The position numbers were made by a program, and so were the translations under genes. Positions 8,379 to 17,246 of a stretch of 39,450 nt of DNA are shown in pieces. The notes under the pieces are model-generated. The model was not told the DNA's origin and searched no databases. It was given only the letters and a program-made list of their open reading frames with translations. Positions within the stretch are counted from its first letter, which is position 1. Each line of letters starts with the position of its first letter. The stretch lies in the NCBI GenBank assembly GCA_050181835.1, contig JBFXCU010000020.1, positions 1 through 39,450 on the forward strand, given 5' to 3'. Source of the stretch: CAILZL01 sp050181835 (GTDB lineage Bacteria > Pseudomonadota > Gammaproteobacteria > Steroidobacterales > Steroidobacteraceae).

Positions 8379-9665
8379 ATGCGCTTTGATAATCTGGCGG
8401 AGTGGTTGAGCTGGCAGGAGAGGCTGCATCCCACCGCCATTGATCTAGGGTTGGAGCGGATTCGGGTTGTGCTGCAACGGTTGGGGTGGCGAGCGCCTCA
8501 ATGTCCGATCATCACTATCGCTGGCACCAAGGGCAAAGGCTCCTGCGCAGCCTTGCTGGAAAGCATCTATCGCAGCGCAAAGTATCGCGTCGGCATGCTC
8601 ACTTCGCCACATTTACGTCGTTATACCGAGCGTATCCGTATTGTTGGTGAAGAAGTTTCTGCTGCTGAGTTATGCAGTGCTTTTGCACGCATTGATGTGG
8701 CGCGCGGTGATATCTCGCTGACTTATTTTGAATTCAATACTCTGGCTGCGTTGTTGACGTTTGAAACCGCCAATTTGGACGTATGGATACTGGAAGTCGG
8801 CATGGGTGGGCGTCTTGATGCGGTGAACGTGGTGGATGCAGATGTGGCACTGGTGACGTCGATCGGTTTGGATCACACCGAATGGCTGGGGAATGACTTA
8901 GGCAGCATCGCGCGCGAAAAGGCCGGTATTTGTCGACGCGATAAGCCTTTGGTGTTCGGTGCTATGACCATGCCGCAGGCCATTGCGGAGACGGCGCAGG
9001 CGGTAGGAGCATCACTATTACGCGCCGGTCAGGATTTTCGCTATGTGCAGCAGGCGGAAAAATGGCATTGGCAAATGCAGGATTTACAACTGCATGATCT
9101 GCCCTTTCCTGCAATTGCTGGCGCAGTGCAGCTGGAAAATGCCAGTAGTGTATTGGCAGTCGTGAAATTACTGGACGGACGATTGCCGGTTGGGCAGTTG
9201 TCGTTGGCAGCAGGCCTGCGGAATGTTCGGTTGCCTGGGCGATTCCAAGTAGTACCAGCTGCTCAGTTGTCTCTGGTAGGCAAGGCCGAGTGGATACTGG
9301 ATGTTGCGCATAATGAGTTGTCGGCACAGGTGTTGGCGACGCACTTGGCGATGCGTCCTCGCAAATCAACTGCGGTGATTGTGGGTGTAATGGCCGATAA
9401 AGATATTACTGGCATGCTGGCGGCACTGCGCCCACAGGTGGATTACTGGTTGCCTGTTGCCTTACCTAGTTCGCGTGCCTTACCGGTTGCAGTACTTGCT
9501 GACCGCCTACACGCGGCTGAGGTGTCGGTGTGGGAGGCGGCTCACACGGTTGCGCAAGCATGCCAACAAGCAGCGACGGCTGCCATTCAACATGATGTTG
9601 AACGCATTGTGGTGTGCGGTTCCTTTTTAAGCGTCGGCCCGGCTCTGGATTGGTTGGGGCTTTAA
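8379..9665 (+). CDS. folC: Bifunctional dihydrofolate synthase / folylpolyglutamate synthase
   Basis: 428 residues. FolC joins glutamate to dihydropteroate and then extends the glutamate tail of tetrahydrofolates using ATP. The P-loop GTKGKGS is at 49-55, preceded by TIA. Next come TSPHLRRYTERIRI (substrate-binding region), FEFNTLAAL, LEVGMGGRLDAVN, SIGLDHTEWLG and REKAGICR, all Mur-ligase/FolC motifs. The C-terminal domain has WILDVAHN and GVMADKDI. An AGGAA site sits just before the ATG. It is usual to find folC after accD and before a dedD-like SPOR gene in Beta- and Gammaproteobacteria, as here. Confidence 0.96.
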   Translation: MRFDNLAEWLSWQERLHPTAIDLGLERIRVVLQRLGWRAPQCPIITIAGTKGKGSCAALLESIYRSAKYRVGMLTSPHLRRYTERIRIVGEEVSAAELCSAFARIDVARGDISLTYFEFNTLAALLTFETANLDVWILEVGMGGRLDAVNVVDADVALVTSIGLDHTEWLGNDLGSIAREKAGICRRDKPLVFGAMTMPQAIAETAQAVGASLLRAGQDFRYVQQAEKWHWQMQDLQLHDLPFPAIAGAVQLENASSVLAVVKLLDGRLPVGQLSLAAGLRNVRLPGRFQVVPAAQLSLVGKAEWILDVAHNELSAQVLATHLAMRPRKSTAVIVGVMADKDITGMLAALRPQVDYWLPVALPSSRALPVAVLADRLHAAEVSVWEAAHTVAQACQQAATAAIQHDVERIVVCGSFLSVGPALDWLGL

Positions 9666-9691
9666 TTGCTGCGTCTCGCTATACTTCGCCG

Positions 9692-10333
9692 GTGGAACGC
9701 CAACTTAAAGAACGCCTGATCGGTGCGGCCGTACTGATTGCCATCGTCGTGATCCTGGTGCCGGAAATGTTTTCTGGTTCGCCGCGAACGACTGATCCGG
9801 ACACTCCGGATGTGGTCAATTCTGGTCAGCTCAAAACTTACCAAATCGACCTGCAAGCCAGTTCGGTCACTGCCCCACCCGTAGAGGAAGCGAGTCCGTT
9901 GGTTGAGTCGCCCATGCCTGAGCCAGTGTCAGAACTTCAAAGCAGCGCCTCGGTTGCTGCGGTGACAGTCGAAGCGAGCAATGTTGAGGCTTCATCCAGC
10001 AGCACCTCTAGCTCAAGTCACTCATCAACCAGCCGTTCAACATCGGTTGCTGCCAGCCAACCGGCGGTACCTACCGTATCCACCTCCGTCAATAACCGTG
10101 CAGGGAACTGGGCAGTGCAGATTGGTAGTTTCGGCACGCAGGATCGGGCGCAGCAAATCGTTGCCAAGCTTAAATCCATGGGGGTTGTTGCCGCAATAAC
10201 ACCGGTTAAGGCGGGCGGTAAGATTTTGTATCGAGTTCGAACTGATGGGCTTGCCGAGCGCGCAGCGGCAGATAACGCGTTGAAAAAAATCAGAGCCACC
10301 TATCCGGATGCCTCGGTGGTGCCGATCATCTAG
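9692..10333 (+). CDS. dedD: SPOR-domain membrane protein (DedD-like)
   Basis: 213 residues if translation starts at the GTG at 9692, 26 nt after the folC stop; this places VERQLKERLIGAAVLIAIVV at the N-terminus, as in DedD proteins (xxxLKxRLIGAAVL). The frame is open into folC, up to an ATG at 9614, but that would add a non-family extension. One membrane helix at about 9-26, a Pro/Ser/Val-rich periplasmic linker with a serine run, and a C-terminal SPOR domain from about residue 139 (NWAVQIGSFGTQDRAQQIV). SPOR domains bind denuded septal peptidoglycan, and DedD is a division protein. Confidence 0.88.
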   Translation: MERQLKERLIGAAVLIAIVVILVPEMFSGSPRTTDPDTPDVVNSGQLKTYQIDLQASSVTAPPVEEASPLVESPMPEPVSELQSSASVAAVTVEASNVEASSSSTSSSSHSSTSRSTSVAASQPAVPTVSTSVNNRAGNWAVQIGSFGTQDRAQQIVAKLKSMGVVAAITPVKAGGKILYRVRTDGLAERAAADNALKKIRATYPDASVVPII

Positions 10334-10424
10334 TCGTAGCTGTCCCCTGTGGGGCGCCAGAGTGAGGTTTGCGTTGAGTTTTTATCTTAAAACACGATCT
10401 ACTGACGGATTGATGTATCGAGTT

Positions 10425-10433
10425 TGCTAGAAT
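10425..10433 (+). promoter_or_regulatory. Extended -10 promoter for cvpA-purF
   Basis: TTGCTAGAAT, i.e. an extended TGn motif plus TAGAAT (10428-10433), 90 nt before cvpA. No good -35 at 17-18 nt, as expected for extended -10 promoters. The same TGCTAGAAT occurs before gyrA and asmA. Confidence 0.55.
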
Positions 10434-10454
10434 GCCGCGCCTGGCAAGTTGCTT

Positions 10455-10477
10455 CAGGCAATTTGCAAAATTGCCTG
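10455..10477. repeat. Perfect 10-bp inverted repeat in the cvpA-purF leader
   Basis: CAGGCAATTT-GCA-AAATTGCCTG, a perfect 10+3+10 inverted repeat 22 nt downstream of the predicted -10. An imperfect copy of its left arm (GGCAAGTTGC) precedes it at 10443-10452. It may be an operator or an RNA hairpin. It does not match the E. coli PurR box. Confidence 0.65.
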
Positions 10478-10522
10478 GATCGCCTCATCAAGATGACCCG
10501 ACCAATGAGTGTCTGAAGCCAC

Positions 10523-11038
10523 ATGAATTTTATCGACTATCTGTTCTTGGCTATTCTATTGGTTTCGTTATTCCTCGGGTTTTTCCGTGGTTTTCTCAGC
10601 GAAGCCATAGGGTTGATCAGCTGGCTGGGCGGGTTGTGGTTGGCGTGGCACTACGCCTATCTGGTGGAGCCGCATTTGGGTGGACTGGTGGGTGATCCTC
10701 CTCTGAGTCTTTGGACGAGCCGCTTGCTGATATTGCTGGCGATGTTAGCGTTGGGTTGGCTGATTGCCGGAATTGCCAGCTATTTTGCCAGCCAGTCGGG
10801 TATCAGCTTGATGCTTGATCGATTGCTGGGCGTGCTGTTTGGTGTCATTCGCGGTCTGGTGGTGATCGCCGTTGCGGTGATGCTGGGGTTACAGGTGCAG
10901 GTGGATCGAACCGATTGGTGGCGCGGTTCACACTTCATGCCGATGGCGGTTGAAGTGTCAGGCTGGATCAAAGGTTTTGCGGATTCTGCGGTGAAATCGC
11001 ATCAACAAGCGCAGTCCGCAGCGACTGCAGAGGCTTAG
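10523..11038 (+). CDS. cvpA: CvpA family membrane protein
   Basis: 171 residues with four hydrophobic segments (about 4-22, 28-46, 68-88 and 103-123). The N-terminus NFIDYLFLAILLVSLFLGFF continuing RGFLSEAIGLISWLGG is the CvpA signature. CvpA is an inner-membrane protein needed for colicin V export and envelope-stress tolerance; its biochemical role is unclear. As in E. coli it sits directly upstream of purF (9 nt gap), so the two are likely co-transcribed from the promoter near 10428. Confidence 0.92.
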   Translation: MNFIDYLFLAILLVSLFLGFFRGFLSEAIGLISWLGGLWLAWHYAYLVEPHLGGLVGDPPLSLWTSRLLILLAMLALGWLIAGIASYFASQSGISLMLDRLLGVLFGVIRGLVVIAVAVMLGLQVQVDRTDWWRGSHFMPMAVEVSGWIKGFADSAVKSHQQAQSAATAEA

Positions 11039-11047
11039 GACTCAACT

Positions 11048-12559
11048 ATGTGCGGTATTGTCGGTTTTGTTGGTAACACCCCTGCCAATCAATTGATTTA
11101 TGACGCTTTGAGCGCGTTACAGCATCGGGGTCAAGATGCTGCTGGCATCATGACCTGTTTCGATGGCGAACTGTTTATGCGCAAGGGAACAGGCTTAGTT
11201 CGTGACGTGTTTCAGCAACGGCACATGTTGGCGTTGAAAGGCAGCGTTGGCATCGGCCACACTCGCTATCCCACTGCCGGTTGTGATGGTTCAGCAGAAG
11301 CGCAGCCGTTCTATGTGAACTCACCTTATGGCATAGGGCTGGCACATAACGGCAATCTGACCAATTCGCAGGAATTGGCAGAAGTACTGATTCGTGAAGA
11401 TCGTCGTCATCTCAATACCACTTCCGATTCGGAAGTGCTGCTCAATGTATTTGCCAGTGAGTTATCGCGTGTTGGTACGCCACGTGCGTCTGCTGCCGAT
11501 ATTTTTGCATCATTGAATGCCGTTTATCGGCGCTGTCGTGGTGGATTTGCGGTGGTTGCCGTGATTGTCGGCCATGGTTTGGTAGGGTTTCGTGACCCGC
11601 ACGGTATTCGCCCACTGGTTATTGGTAAGCGTGAAACGGGTCGTGGTACTGAATACATGCTGGCATCGGAAAGCGTTGCGCTCGATCTGGCAGGTTTCAA
11701 GTTGTTGCGTGATGTAGCGCCCGGTGAAGCAGTATTTATTGATGAGGTGGGGCGATTCTATTCGCGGCAATGCGTATCGACCACGGTACATACTCCCTGC
11801 ATATTTGAATACGTTTACTTTGCGCGGCCAGACTCAATTATCGACAATATCTCGGTGCATAAAGCTCGCTTGCGCATGGGCGAGCTACTGGCAGAAAAGC
11901 TACGCCGGGTGCATCCGGATCATGATATTGATGTGGTCATTCCCATTCCTGATACCAGCCGTACTGCTGCAGTACAGATCGCGCAATTGCTGGGCATAAA
12001 ATTCCGTGAGGGGTTTGTAAAAAACCGCTACATCGGTCGCACCTTCATCATGCCTGGTCATGAGCAACGCGCTAAATCAGTTCGCTCCAAACTCAATCCG
12101 ATTGATCTGGAGTTTCAGGGAAAAAATGTATTGCTGGTTGATGACTCGATTGTGCGGGGTACCACCTCTGCACAGATTATTGACTTGGCTCGCGAGTCCG
12201 GCGCCCGCAAAGTTTACTTTGCCTCTGCGGCGCCGCCGGTACGTTATCCAAATGTCTATGGTATCGACATGCCGTCAGTTGATGAACTGGTGGCGCATGG
12301 GCGTAGTGAAGAAGCGATCACCAGTGAAATCGGTGCCGATTGGTTATTGTACCAGGATTTGGAAGATCTGGTGCGTGCCTGTCAGCATCATGATTCAACT
12401 ATCCAGCGCTTTGATACATCGTGTTTCTCTGGGGAATACGTGACTGGTGACGTAACACCAGAGTATCTGGCACGTTTGCAGCTGGAACGTTCTGATGCTG
12501 CCAAAGCCAAGCGTCGGTTGGCGCGCAAAAATAACTTAAAAGCTATCCGCGCGGTGTAG
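11048..12559 (+). CDS. purF: Amidophosphoribosyltransferase
   Basis: 503 residues, normal length. PurF performs the first committed step of purine synthesis, making phosphoribosylamine from PRPP and glutamine. The N-terminal nucleophile is Cys2 (MCGIVGFVG), which fixes the start; there is no propeptide. The Ntn domain shows ALQHRGQDAAGI, HTRYPTAG and LAHNGNLTN. The phosphoribosyltransferase domain has the PRPP loop VLLVDDSIVRGTT near residue 361, and RPDSIIDNISVHKAR. An AGGA site precedes the ATG. Confidence 0.97.
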   Translation: MCGIVGFVGNTPANQLIYDALSALQHRGQDAAGIMTCFDGELFMRKGTGLVRDVFQQRHMLALKGSVGIGHTRYPTAGCDGSAEAQPFYVNSPYGIGLAHNGNLTNSQELAEVLIREDRRHLNTTSDSEVLLNVFASELSRVGTPRASAADIFASLNAVYRRCRGGFAVVAVIVGHGLVGFRDPHGIRPLVIGKRETGRGTEYMLASESVALDLAGFKLLRDVAPGEAVFIDEVGRFYSRQCVSTTVHTPCIFEYVYFARPDSIIDNISVHKARLRMGELLAEKLRRVHPDHDIDVVIPIPDTSRTAAVQIAQLLGIKFREGFVKNRYIGRTFIMPGHEQRAKSVRSKLNPIDLEFQGKNVLLVDDSIVRGTTSAQIIDLARESGARKVYFASAAPPVRYPNVYGIDMPSVDELVAHGRSEEAITSEIGADWLLYQDLEDLVRACQHHDSTIQRFDTSCFSGEYVTGDVTPEYLARLQLERSDAAKAKRRLARKNNLKAIRAV

Positions 12560-12613
12560 TTGTTACAGCCTCGATTCGGACTGCGCGCTGACCAGGCAGC
12601 ATAGGGAGAGTTC

Positions 12614-13861
12614 ATGTCGATCAGGGTGTTGTGCATCAGCGATCAGCCTGAGTTCATGCGTCTACTGCAACATCACATCGATGCTTTTATGTCGAATGTG
12701 GTCTGTAAGCAATACTCCCCACAGCGGCAAGGTGAGCTGCACGAGGCGTTCATTGCCGTCGGCTATGAACTGGTGCTGCTGGACGGCGCTTGTGCAGAAG
12801 GTGCTGGCCTTCTCTGGCTGCAAAATTTAGCAACCAGGGTGGGATTTGCGCCCATCCTGTTTTTTGGCACCACTGCGACTGCTAAAGATGAAGCGCTGCG
12901 CTTAGGTGCAACAGGGTGCTTCTGGCGTGAGCGAATTATCAATGGAGAATTCGCCAGCGTGATGCGTGAAGTTGTTGAGCAGCGCAAACGCCAGTCCACA
13001 TCCTTATCTGCCCGTCAAGATGCGGATAAGCATTGTCAATTTGGTGATGTGTTGATTCGTGGGCATCGTCTGATCAAGCCATTAGGTGCAGGTGGTACAT
13101 CCAACGTGTATCTGGCCGAGAGCGAAAAAGAAGGTGAGGTCGTTGTTCTAAAAGTGTTAAGTCATAACCCGGACACAGTGGAACTACCGGAAGGCTATGA
13201 CCGTTTCTTACAGGAATACCATCTGCTCGCGGGAATACATCATCCCAATGTCGTACACATTGTTGATTTTGGTGTTTCTGATGATCATGCCTTCATTGCC
13301 ATGGAATATTTCCCCTGCGGCGATTTGCGGCGGCGCATGCAGCAAGAGATTACCGTCAAGCAAGCTCTTGGCTATGTTGAACAGATTGCCAAGGCGCTGA
13401 CGGTGGTACATGCGGTCGGTGTGCTGCATAGGGATCTCAAGCCAGGCAATATCATGTTGCGTGATGATGATTCACTCGCCTTGATTGATTTCGGCGTGGC
13501 GAAAGAATTGCGAGCCACTGCTGACATTACTGCCGCAGGTACTATTTTCGGTACGCCGTACTACATGAGTCCTGAGCAAGGCCACGGTGAGCCGGTAGAT
13601 GTGCGCAGTGATCTGTACAGTCTGGGTGTGATGCTGTACGAATTGTTGACGCAGAAACGACCTTACTCATCTGACTCGGTCATGAATGTGATTTACATGC
13701 ATCGGCATTTGCCATTACCGGAGCTGCCAAAGGCGATTGCCTGGCTGGAGCCACTGGTACATCGTTTGATGGCCAAGCAACCCAAACACCGCTATCAATC
13801 TGCTATCGAGGTGATTTCGGCACTTGGCTTGATGAAGCTCATGGCATCGACACTAAATTAA
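12614..13861 (+). CDS. Receiver-domain / Ser-Thr protein kinase fusion
   Basis: 415 residues, preceded by an AGGGAGAG ribosome-binding site. Residues 1 to about 125 form a response-regulator-like receiver: D10 in the acidic patch, the phospho-acceptor position D57 in VLLDG, and a Thr after FFG; but the conserved switch lysine is replaced (CFWRERI). From about 145 follows a Hanks-type kinase: Gly loop GAGGTSNVYLAE, VAIK-like lysine K180, catalytic HRDLKPGN (H272, D274, N279), DFG at 292-294, and SPE in GTPYYMSPEQG. All catalytic residues are present, so the kinase should be active; no membrane segment or PASTA repeats are seen. Its stop codon overlaps the miaE start (TAATG), implying coupling. 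Substrates are unknown. Confidence 0.88.
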   Translation: MSIRVLCISDQPEFMRLLQHHIDAFMSNVVCKQYSPQRQGELHEAFIAVGYELVLLDGACAEGAGLLWLQNLATRVGFAPILFFGTTATAKDEALRLGATGCFWRERIINGEFASVMREVVEQRKRQSTSLSARQDADKHCQFGDVLIRGHRLIKPLGAGGTSNVYLAESEKEGEVVVLKVLSHNPDTVELPEGYDRFLQEYHLLAGIHHPNVVHIVDFGVSDDHAFIAMEYFPCGDLRRRMQQEITVKQALGYVEQIAKALTVVHAVGVLHRDLKPGNIMLRDDDSLALIDFGVAKELRATADITAAGTIFGTPYYMSPEQGHGEPVDVRSDLYSLGVMLYELLTQKRPYSSDSVMNVIYMHRHLPLPELPKAIAWLEPLVHRLMAKQPKHRYQSAIEVISALGLMKLMASTLN

Positions 13862-14490
13862 TGGCACTGATGTTATTACCACAACAGTTTGTCGATACCT
13901 TGTTGGTGCCAACCCCTTGCACTTGGTTCGAGTACGCAGCTGATCATTGGCAAATGCTATTGGTTGATCATGCCAATTGTGAAAAGAAAGCCGCTTCTAC
14001 TGCGTTATCACTAATTTTTACGTATTCTGAAGATATGGACTTAACCGAACGTATGTCGCGTTTGGCACGTGAGGAGCTGCGGCACTTTGAACAGGTGCAA
14101 CGTCTGATGCAGGAACTCAAGGTTCCCTTTACGCGCATGCCACCCGCTCGCTATGGGGAAGATCTGCGTCGCGCAGTTCGCCGCCATGAGCCGCAACGGT
14201 TGCTGGACTTGTTATTGTGTGGTGCATTGATTGAAGCGCGCTCTTGTGAACGGTTTATGGGTTTGGCACCTCGCTTGGATGATCCATTACGTGCGTTTTA
14301 TGCCGGATTGGCGGCATCTGAAGCGCGTCACCACAGCCTCTATTTACGGCTGGCTGAGCAACGCTACGCTGATCAATGGCAGCCACGCTTGCAACAGTTA
14401 CGAGCGGTGGAGGCAGAGTTGATTACAACACCCGATCCTCTTTTTCGCTTTCACTCTGGTTTGCCAACTACCCTCAGCGTGGCAAGCTGA
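13861..14490 (+). CDS. miaE: tRNA-(ms2io6A)-hydroxylase
   Basis: 209 residues. MiaE is an oxygen-dependent diiron enzyme that hydroxylates the isopentenyl group of ms2i6A37 in tRNA. The four-helix bundle carries ferritin-like ligands: HANCEKKAAS, then REELRHFEQV, then IEARSCERF, then SEARHHSLYL, with the ExxH pairs expected of the family. The N-terminus with LVPTPCTWFEYA is typical. The ATG overlaps the stop of the kinase by one base. The 3' end overlaps the convergent lpxH gene by 17 bp. Hydroxylation requires MiaA and MiaB, which are not in the window. Confidence 0.9.
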   Translation: MALMLLPQQFVDTLLVPTPCTWFEYAADHWQMLLVDHANCEKKAASTALSLIFTYSEDMDLTERMSRLAREELRHFEQVQRLMQELKVPFTRMPPARYGEDLRRAVRRHEPQRLLDLLLCGALIEARSCERFMGLAPRLDDPLRAFYAGLAASEARHHSLYLRLAEQRYADQWQPRLQQLRAVEAELITTPDPLFRFHSGLPTTLSVAS

Positions 14491-15196
14491 GCAATTCGTA
14501 TCCTGATTCTGACCAGCGCAGTACACTACCTTGCTGGTGCCAGTCGCCCAGCACGATGCGAGTGCCGACGTTTGGTGAAAGCAGGTGTTGGTGGATGCCC
14601 GGGCGATGGGTGTGACCGTGAATGAGCCACTGTACTTGTGTCTGCTGCAGGTGCCGGATAACGGCCTGTGGATTTACGTCCATGATAGTGCTCATGGTTT
14701 GTTGTGTATGTTGTCGGCTACCGTGGCGGACGCGGTGGGCGATACGTTCGCGTTGCTTCAAGGACAGCCAGCCGAACAAGTGTTGCACCAGTGGGTTACG
14801 CACAATACGGCGTAGCCGTTGATAGGAGGTGTCGTCAGTACACAGCACATCACCATGACTCAGCAATACACGCTGTCCATACAGCTCGATGACGGTGCCA
14901 TCCACTAGTAGCTGGCAGCCGGTGTGGGCGCAGAAATCCTTGCCCAGCAAAAAGTCGCGGTTGCCATGCATGACGAGGCAGGGAACCCCGCTACGGGTTA
15001 GTGCCTGTAGTTCTGTCTGGATCTGTGCATAAGTTGGATCTGGGTCATCGTCGCCGACCCAGAATTCGAACAAATCTCCCAAGATATACAGCCGCGTTGC
15101 CTGACGGGCTTGGCCGCGTAAAAAGTCAATAAATTGCCGAGTGATCTCGGGCTGCGAGGCATTCAAATGGATGTCAGAGACGAATAGGATGTTCAC
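14474..15196 (-). CDS. lpxH: UDP-2,3-diacylglucosamine diphosphatase
   Basis: 240 residues, a peripheral inner-membrane calcineurin-like phosphoesterase that cleaves UDP-2,3-diacylglucosamine to lipid X and UMP, the fourth step of lipid A synthesis. Metal ligands visible: D8 and H10 (SDIHL), D41 (ILGDLFEFWVGDD), N79 in MHGNRDFLLG, H114 in LSHGD, and HGHTHRPG near 195. The length and the FLLG block distinguish LpxH from LpxI/LpxG. It is convergent with miaE (17-bp overlap) and divergent from cysS. In some betas ppi genes lie between lpxH and cysS; none are here. Confidence 0.95.
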   Translation of the reverse strand: MNILFVSDIHLNASQPEITRQFIDFLRGQARQATRLYILGDLFEFWVGDDDPDPTYAQIQTELQALTRSGVPCLVMHGNRDFLLGKDFCAHTGCQLLVDGTVIELYGQRVLLSHGDVLCTDDTSYQRLRRIVRNPLVQHLFGWLSLKQRERIAHRVRHGSRQHTQQTMSTIMDVNPQAVIRHLQQTQVQWLIHGHTHRPGIHQHLLSPNVGTRIVLGDWHQQGSVLRWSESGYELLSLPR

Positions 15197-15342
15197 GGCC
15201 TCAGTTTACCCGTTGTCTGTCCGTCGATGCAGGTGGTGACGAGTTGGGGAGGGGGTGAAGTGCAGCAAGTTCTGCGCAATCACTTGGCTTTCCGTTACCA
15301 TTCCCCTTCATAACCGGTTTGGTATTTATCGAACAATTCAGC

Positions 15343-16788
15343 ATGTTACAGATTCATAACTCGCTCAGCGGCCAAAAAGAAACCTTCAAACCCTTGGTGC
15401 CCGGCAAGGTAGGTATGTATGCCTGCGGCATCACTGTGTATGACTACTGTCACCTCGGGCATGCGCGCATGCTGATCGTGTTTGACATGGTGCGTAAGTA
15501 CCTGCGGTCGCTGGGCTATCAAGTGACCTTTGTGCGTAACATTACCGACATTGATGACAAGATCATTGCGCGTGCCGCCGAAAATAAAGAACCAATCAGT
15601 GAGCTGACCGCACGCTTCATCCGCGCCATGTGGGACGACTATGCAGCGCTGGGTGTGGAGCGTGGCGACCACGAGCCGCGCGCGACTGAATATGTGCCAG
15701 CAATTGTGTCGATGGTGAATCGATTGGTGCGCAAGGGGTATGCCTATCCGACTGAGAATGGCGATGTGTACTTTTCAGTGGCCAAGTATGCTGAGTACGG
15801 CAAGTTATCCGGAAAAAAGCTCGAAGACCTGCGTGCTGGATCGCGCGTGGAGATCAATGAAGCCAAGCAGGATCCGCTGGATTTTGTACTGTGGAAGGCT
15901 TCCAAGCCGGGTGAGCCAACGTGGGATTCGCCGTGGGGTCAGGGCCGTCCGGGGTGGCATATTGAGTGCTCAGCCATGTCCACCCAGATTCTCGGCTCAC
16001 ACTTTGATATCCACGGTGGCGGCATGGATTTGATGTTCCCGCATCACGAAAACGAAATTGCGCAATCCTGCTGTGCCTGCGATGCGCCATTCGTCAATTA
16101 CTGGATGCACAACGGTTTCGTGCGTGTTGATAACGAGAAGATGTCCAAGTCTTTGGGCAATTTCTTCACCATTCGCGAAGTGCTGGCCTGGGTGCGTGAT
16201 CCAGAGGTGATTCGCTTCTTTATGCTGTCCAGCCACTATCGCGGCCCGATCAATTATTCGGTGGACAATCTGGATCAGGCGGATGCAGGGTTGGAGCGAA
16301 TTTATTTGGCCTTGCGTGGCTTGGATCTGCCGCAACATGTGGTGCGCAGCGCGGCCAGTGAACGGTTTGCGGCGGCGATGAATGATGATTTCAATACGCC
16401 GTTGGCAATTTCCGAATTGCAGCAACTGGCCAAGGAAATCAATATCGCCAAAACTGCGGGTCAACTGCAGCTGGCTGCGCAGCTGGCTGCCGAGCTGGTG
16501 TCGTTGGCATCCGTGTTGGGGCTGGCGCAGCAAGTGCCTGATGTGCTGTTACGTAAGGCCGCAGCCAAGCGTGGCCCGGAGGCGTATTTAACTCAAGCGG
16601 CCCGTGCTGCTGCACTGGCTGAAGGTGCGGTGATGACGGATGCACAGATTGATGCGCTGATTGAACAGCGCGTGGCTGCGCGTAAGTCCAAAGATTGGAA
16701 GGAGTCGGACCGCATTCGCGATGAATTGTCGGCGCACGGTGTATTGCTGGAAGATAGCGCACAGGGCACTACATGGCGGCGTAGATAA
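15343..16788 (+). CDS. cysS: Cysteinyl-tRNA synthetase
   Basis: 481 residues from ATG 15343 (MLQIHNSLSGQKE), the standard N-terminus; the frame extends 24 nt further up without support. Class I synthetase: zinc cysteine and HIGH motif in YACGITVYDYCHLGHARM, further zinc ligands in the WHIECSAMS and HHENEIAQS blocks, and KMSKS at 266-270 (NEKMSKSLGNF). RNITDIDDKI is also conserved. It charges tRNA-Cys. No strong ribosome-binding site is visible. It is followed by the tRNA operon, which has its own promoter. Confidence 0.97.
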   Translation: MLQIHNSLSGQKETFKPLVPGKVGMYACGITVYDYCHLGHARMLIVFDMVRKYLRSLGYQVTFVRNITDIDDKIIARAAENKEPISELTARFIRAMWDDYAALGVERGDHEPRATEYVPAIVSMVNRLVRKGYAYPTENGDVYFSVAKYAEYGKLSGKKLEDLRAGSRVEINEAKQDPLDFVLWKASKPGEPTWDSPWGQGRPGWHIECSAMSTQILGSHFDIHGGGMDLMFPHHENEIAQSCCACDAPFVNYWMHNGFVRVDNEKMSKSLGNFFTIREVLAWVRDPEVIRFFMLSSHYRGPINYSVDNLDQADAGLERIYLALRGLDLPQHVVRSAASERFAAAMNDDFNTPLAISELQQLAKEINIAKTAGQLQLAAQLAAELVSLASVLGLAQQVPDVLLRKAAAKRGPEAYLTQAARAAALAEGAVMTDAQIDALIEQRVAARKSKDWKESDRIRDELSAHGVLLEDSAQGTTWRRR

Positions 16789-16837
16789 GTTTGCCTGGGT
16801 GGTGTTGGAGAAGAATGCGTTTCGGCACTGAATTGCG

Positions 16838-16866
16838 TTGACGGGTATGGGGTCGATCCGTATGAT
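16838..16866 (+). promoter_or_regulatory. Strong sigma-70 promoter of the tRNA operon
   Basis: TTGACG (16838-16843), a 17-nt spacer, then TATGAT (16861-16866), followed by a GC-rich discriminator (TCCGCGTCCCG), the typical arrangement of stringently controlled stable-RNA promoters. The first tRNA begins 56 nt after the -10. Confidence 0.85.
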
Positions 16867-16921
16867 TCCGCGTCCCGTGCAGGGGTCGCTCTTTGCACGT
16901 TTTCGGCGAGCATGATTTTGG

Positions 16922-16998
16922 CGGGGTATGGCGCAGTCTGGTAGCGCATCTGCTTTGGGAGCAGAGGGTCGTAGGTTCGAATCCTGCTGCCCCGACCA
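16922..16998 (+). tRNA. tRNA-Pro (anticodon TGG)
   Basis: 77 nt with the CCA end encoded. Acceptor CGGGG pairs with CCCCG, the anticodon loop TTTGGGA gives anticodon TGG, and the T-arm carries GGTTCGAATCC. First gene of the four-tRNA operon. Confidence 0.96.
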
Positions 16999-17037
16999 CT
17001 TGATAGCTTGTTGCAGTTGATGTTTTGCTGGGTTCGA

Positions 17038-17114
17038 GCGCCTGTAGCTCAGTTGGATAGAGCACCGGCCTTCTAAGCCGGGGGTCGCAGGTTCGAATCC
17101 TGCCGGGCGCGCCA
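17038..17114 (+). tRNA. tRNA-Arg (anticodon TCT)
   Basis: 77 nt with encoded CCA. Acceptor GCGCCTG pairs with CGGGCGC (one T·G pair), discriminator G, anticodon loop CTTCTAA giving TCT, which reads AGA and AGG. 39 nt after tRNA-Pro. Confidence 0.96.
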
Positions 17115-17154
17115 CTGGCGTGGTCGGTAGCAGAATGTCTACGGACTACGTTTT

Positions 17155-17231
17155 GGTGGACGTAGCTCAGCTGGTAGAGCCCCGGATTGTGATTCCGGCC
17201 GTCGTGGGTTCGAGTCCCATCGTCCACCCCA
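17155..17231 (+). tRNA. tRNA-His (anticodon GTG)
   Basis: 77 nt including the extra G(-1) that histidyl-tRNA synthetase recognises, which pairs with the C at the discriminator position. Anticodon loop TTGTGAT gives GTG. CCA is encoded. Confidence 0.96.
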
Positions 17232-17246
17232 TCTCAGCGCAATGCT

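Noticed and set aside
10455..10477. PurR operator before cvpA-purF
   Set aside because: The palindrome does not fit the ACGCAAACGTTTGCGT pattern; kept only as an unnamed repeat.
16588..17227. Minus-strand open frames across the tRNA genes with peptides such as WSGQQDSNLRPSAPKADA
   Set aside because: These are well-known spurious translations of the antisense of tRNA genes; the tRNAs are clear on the plus strand.
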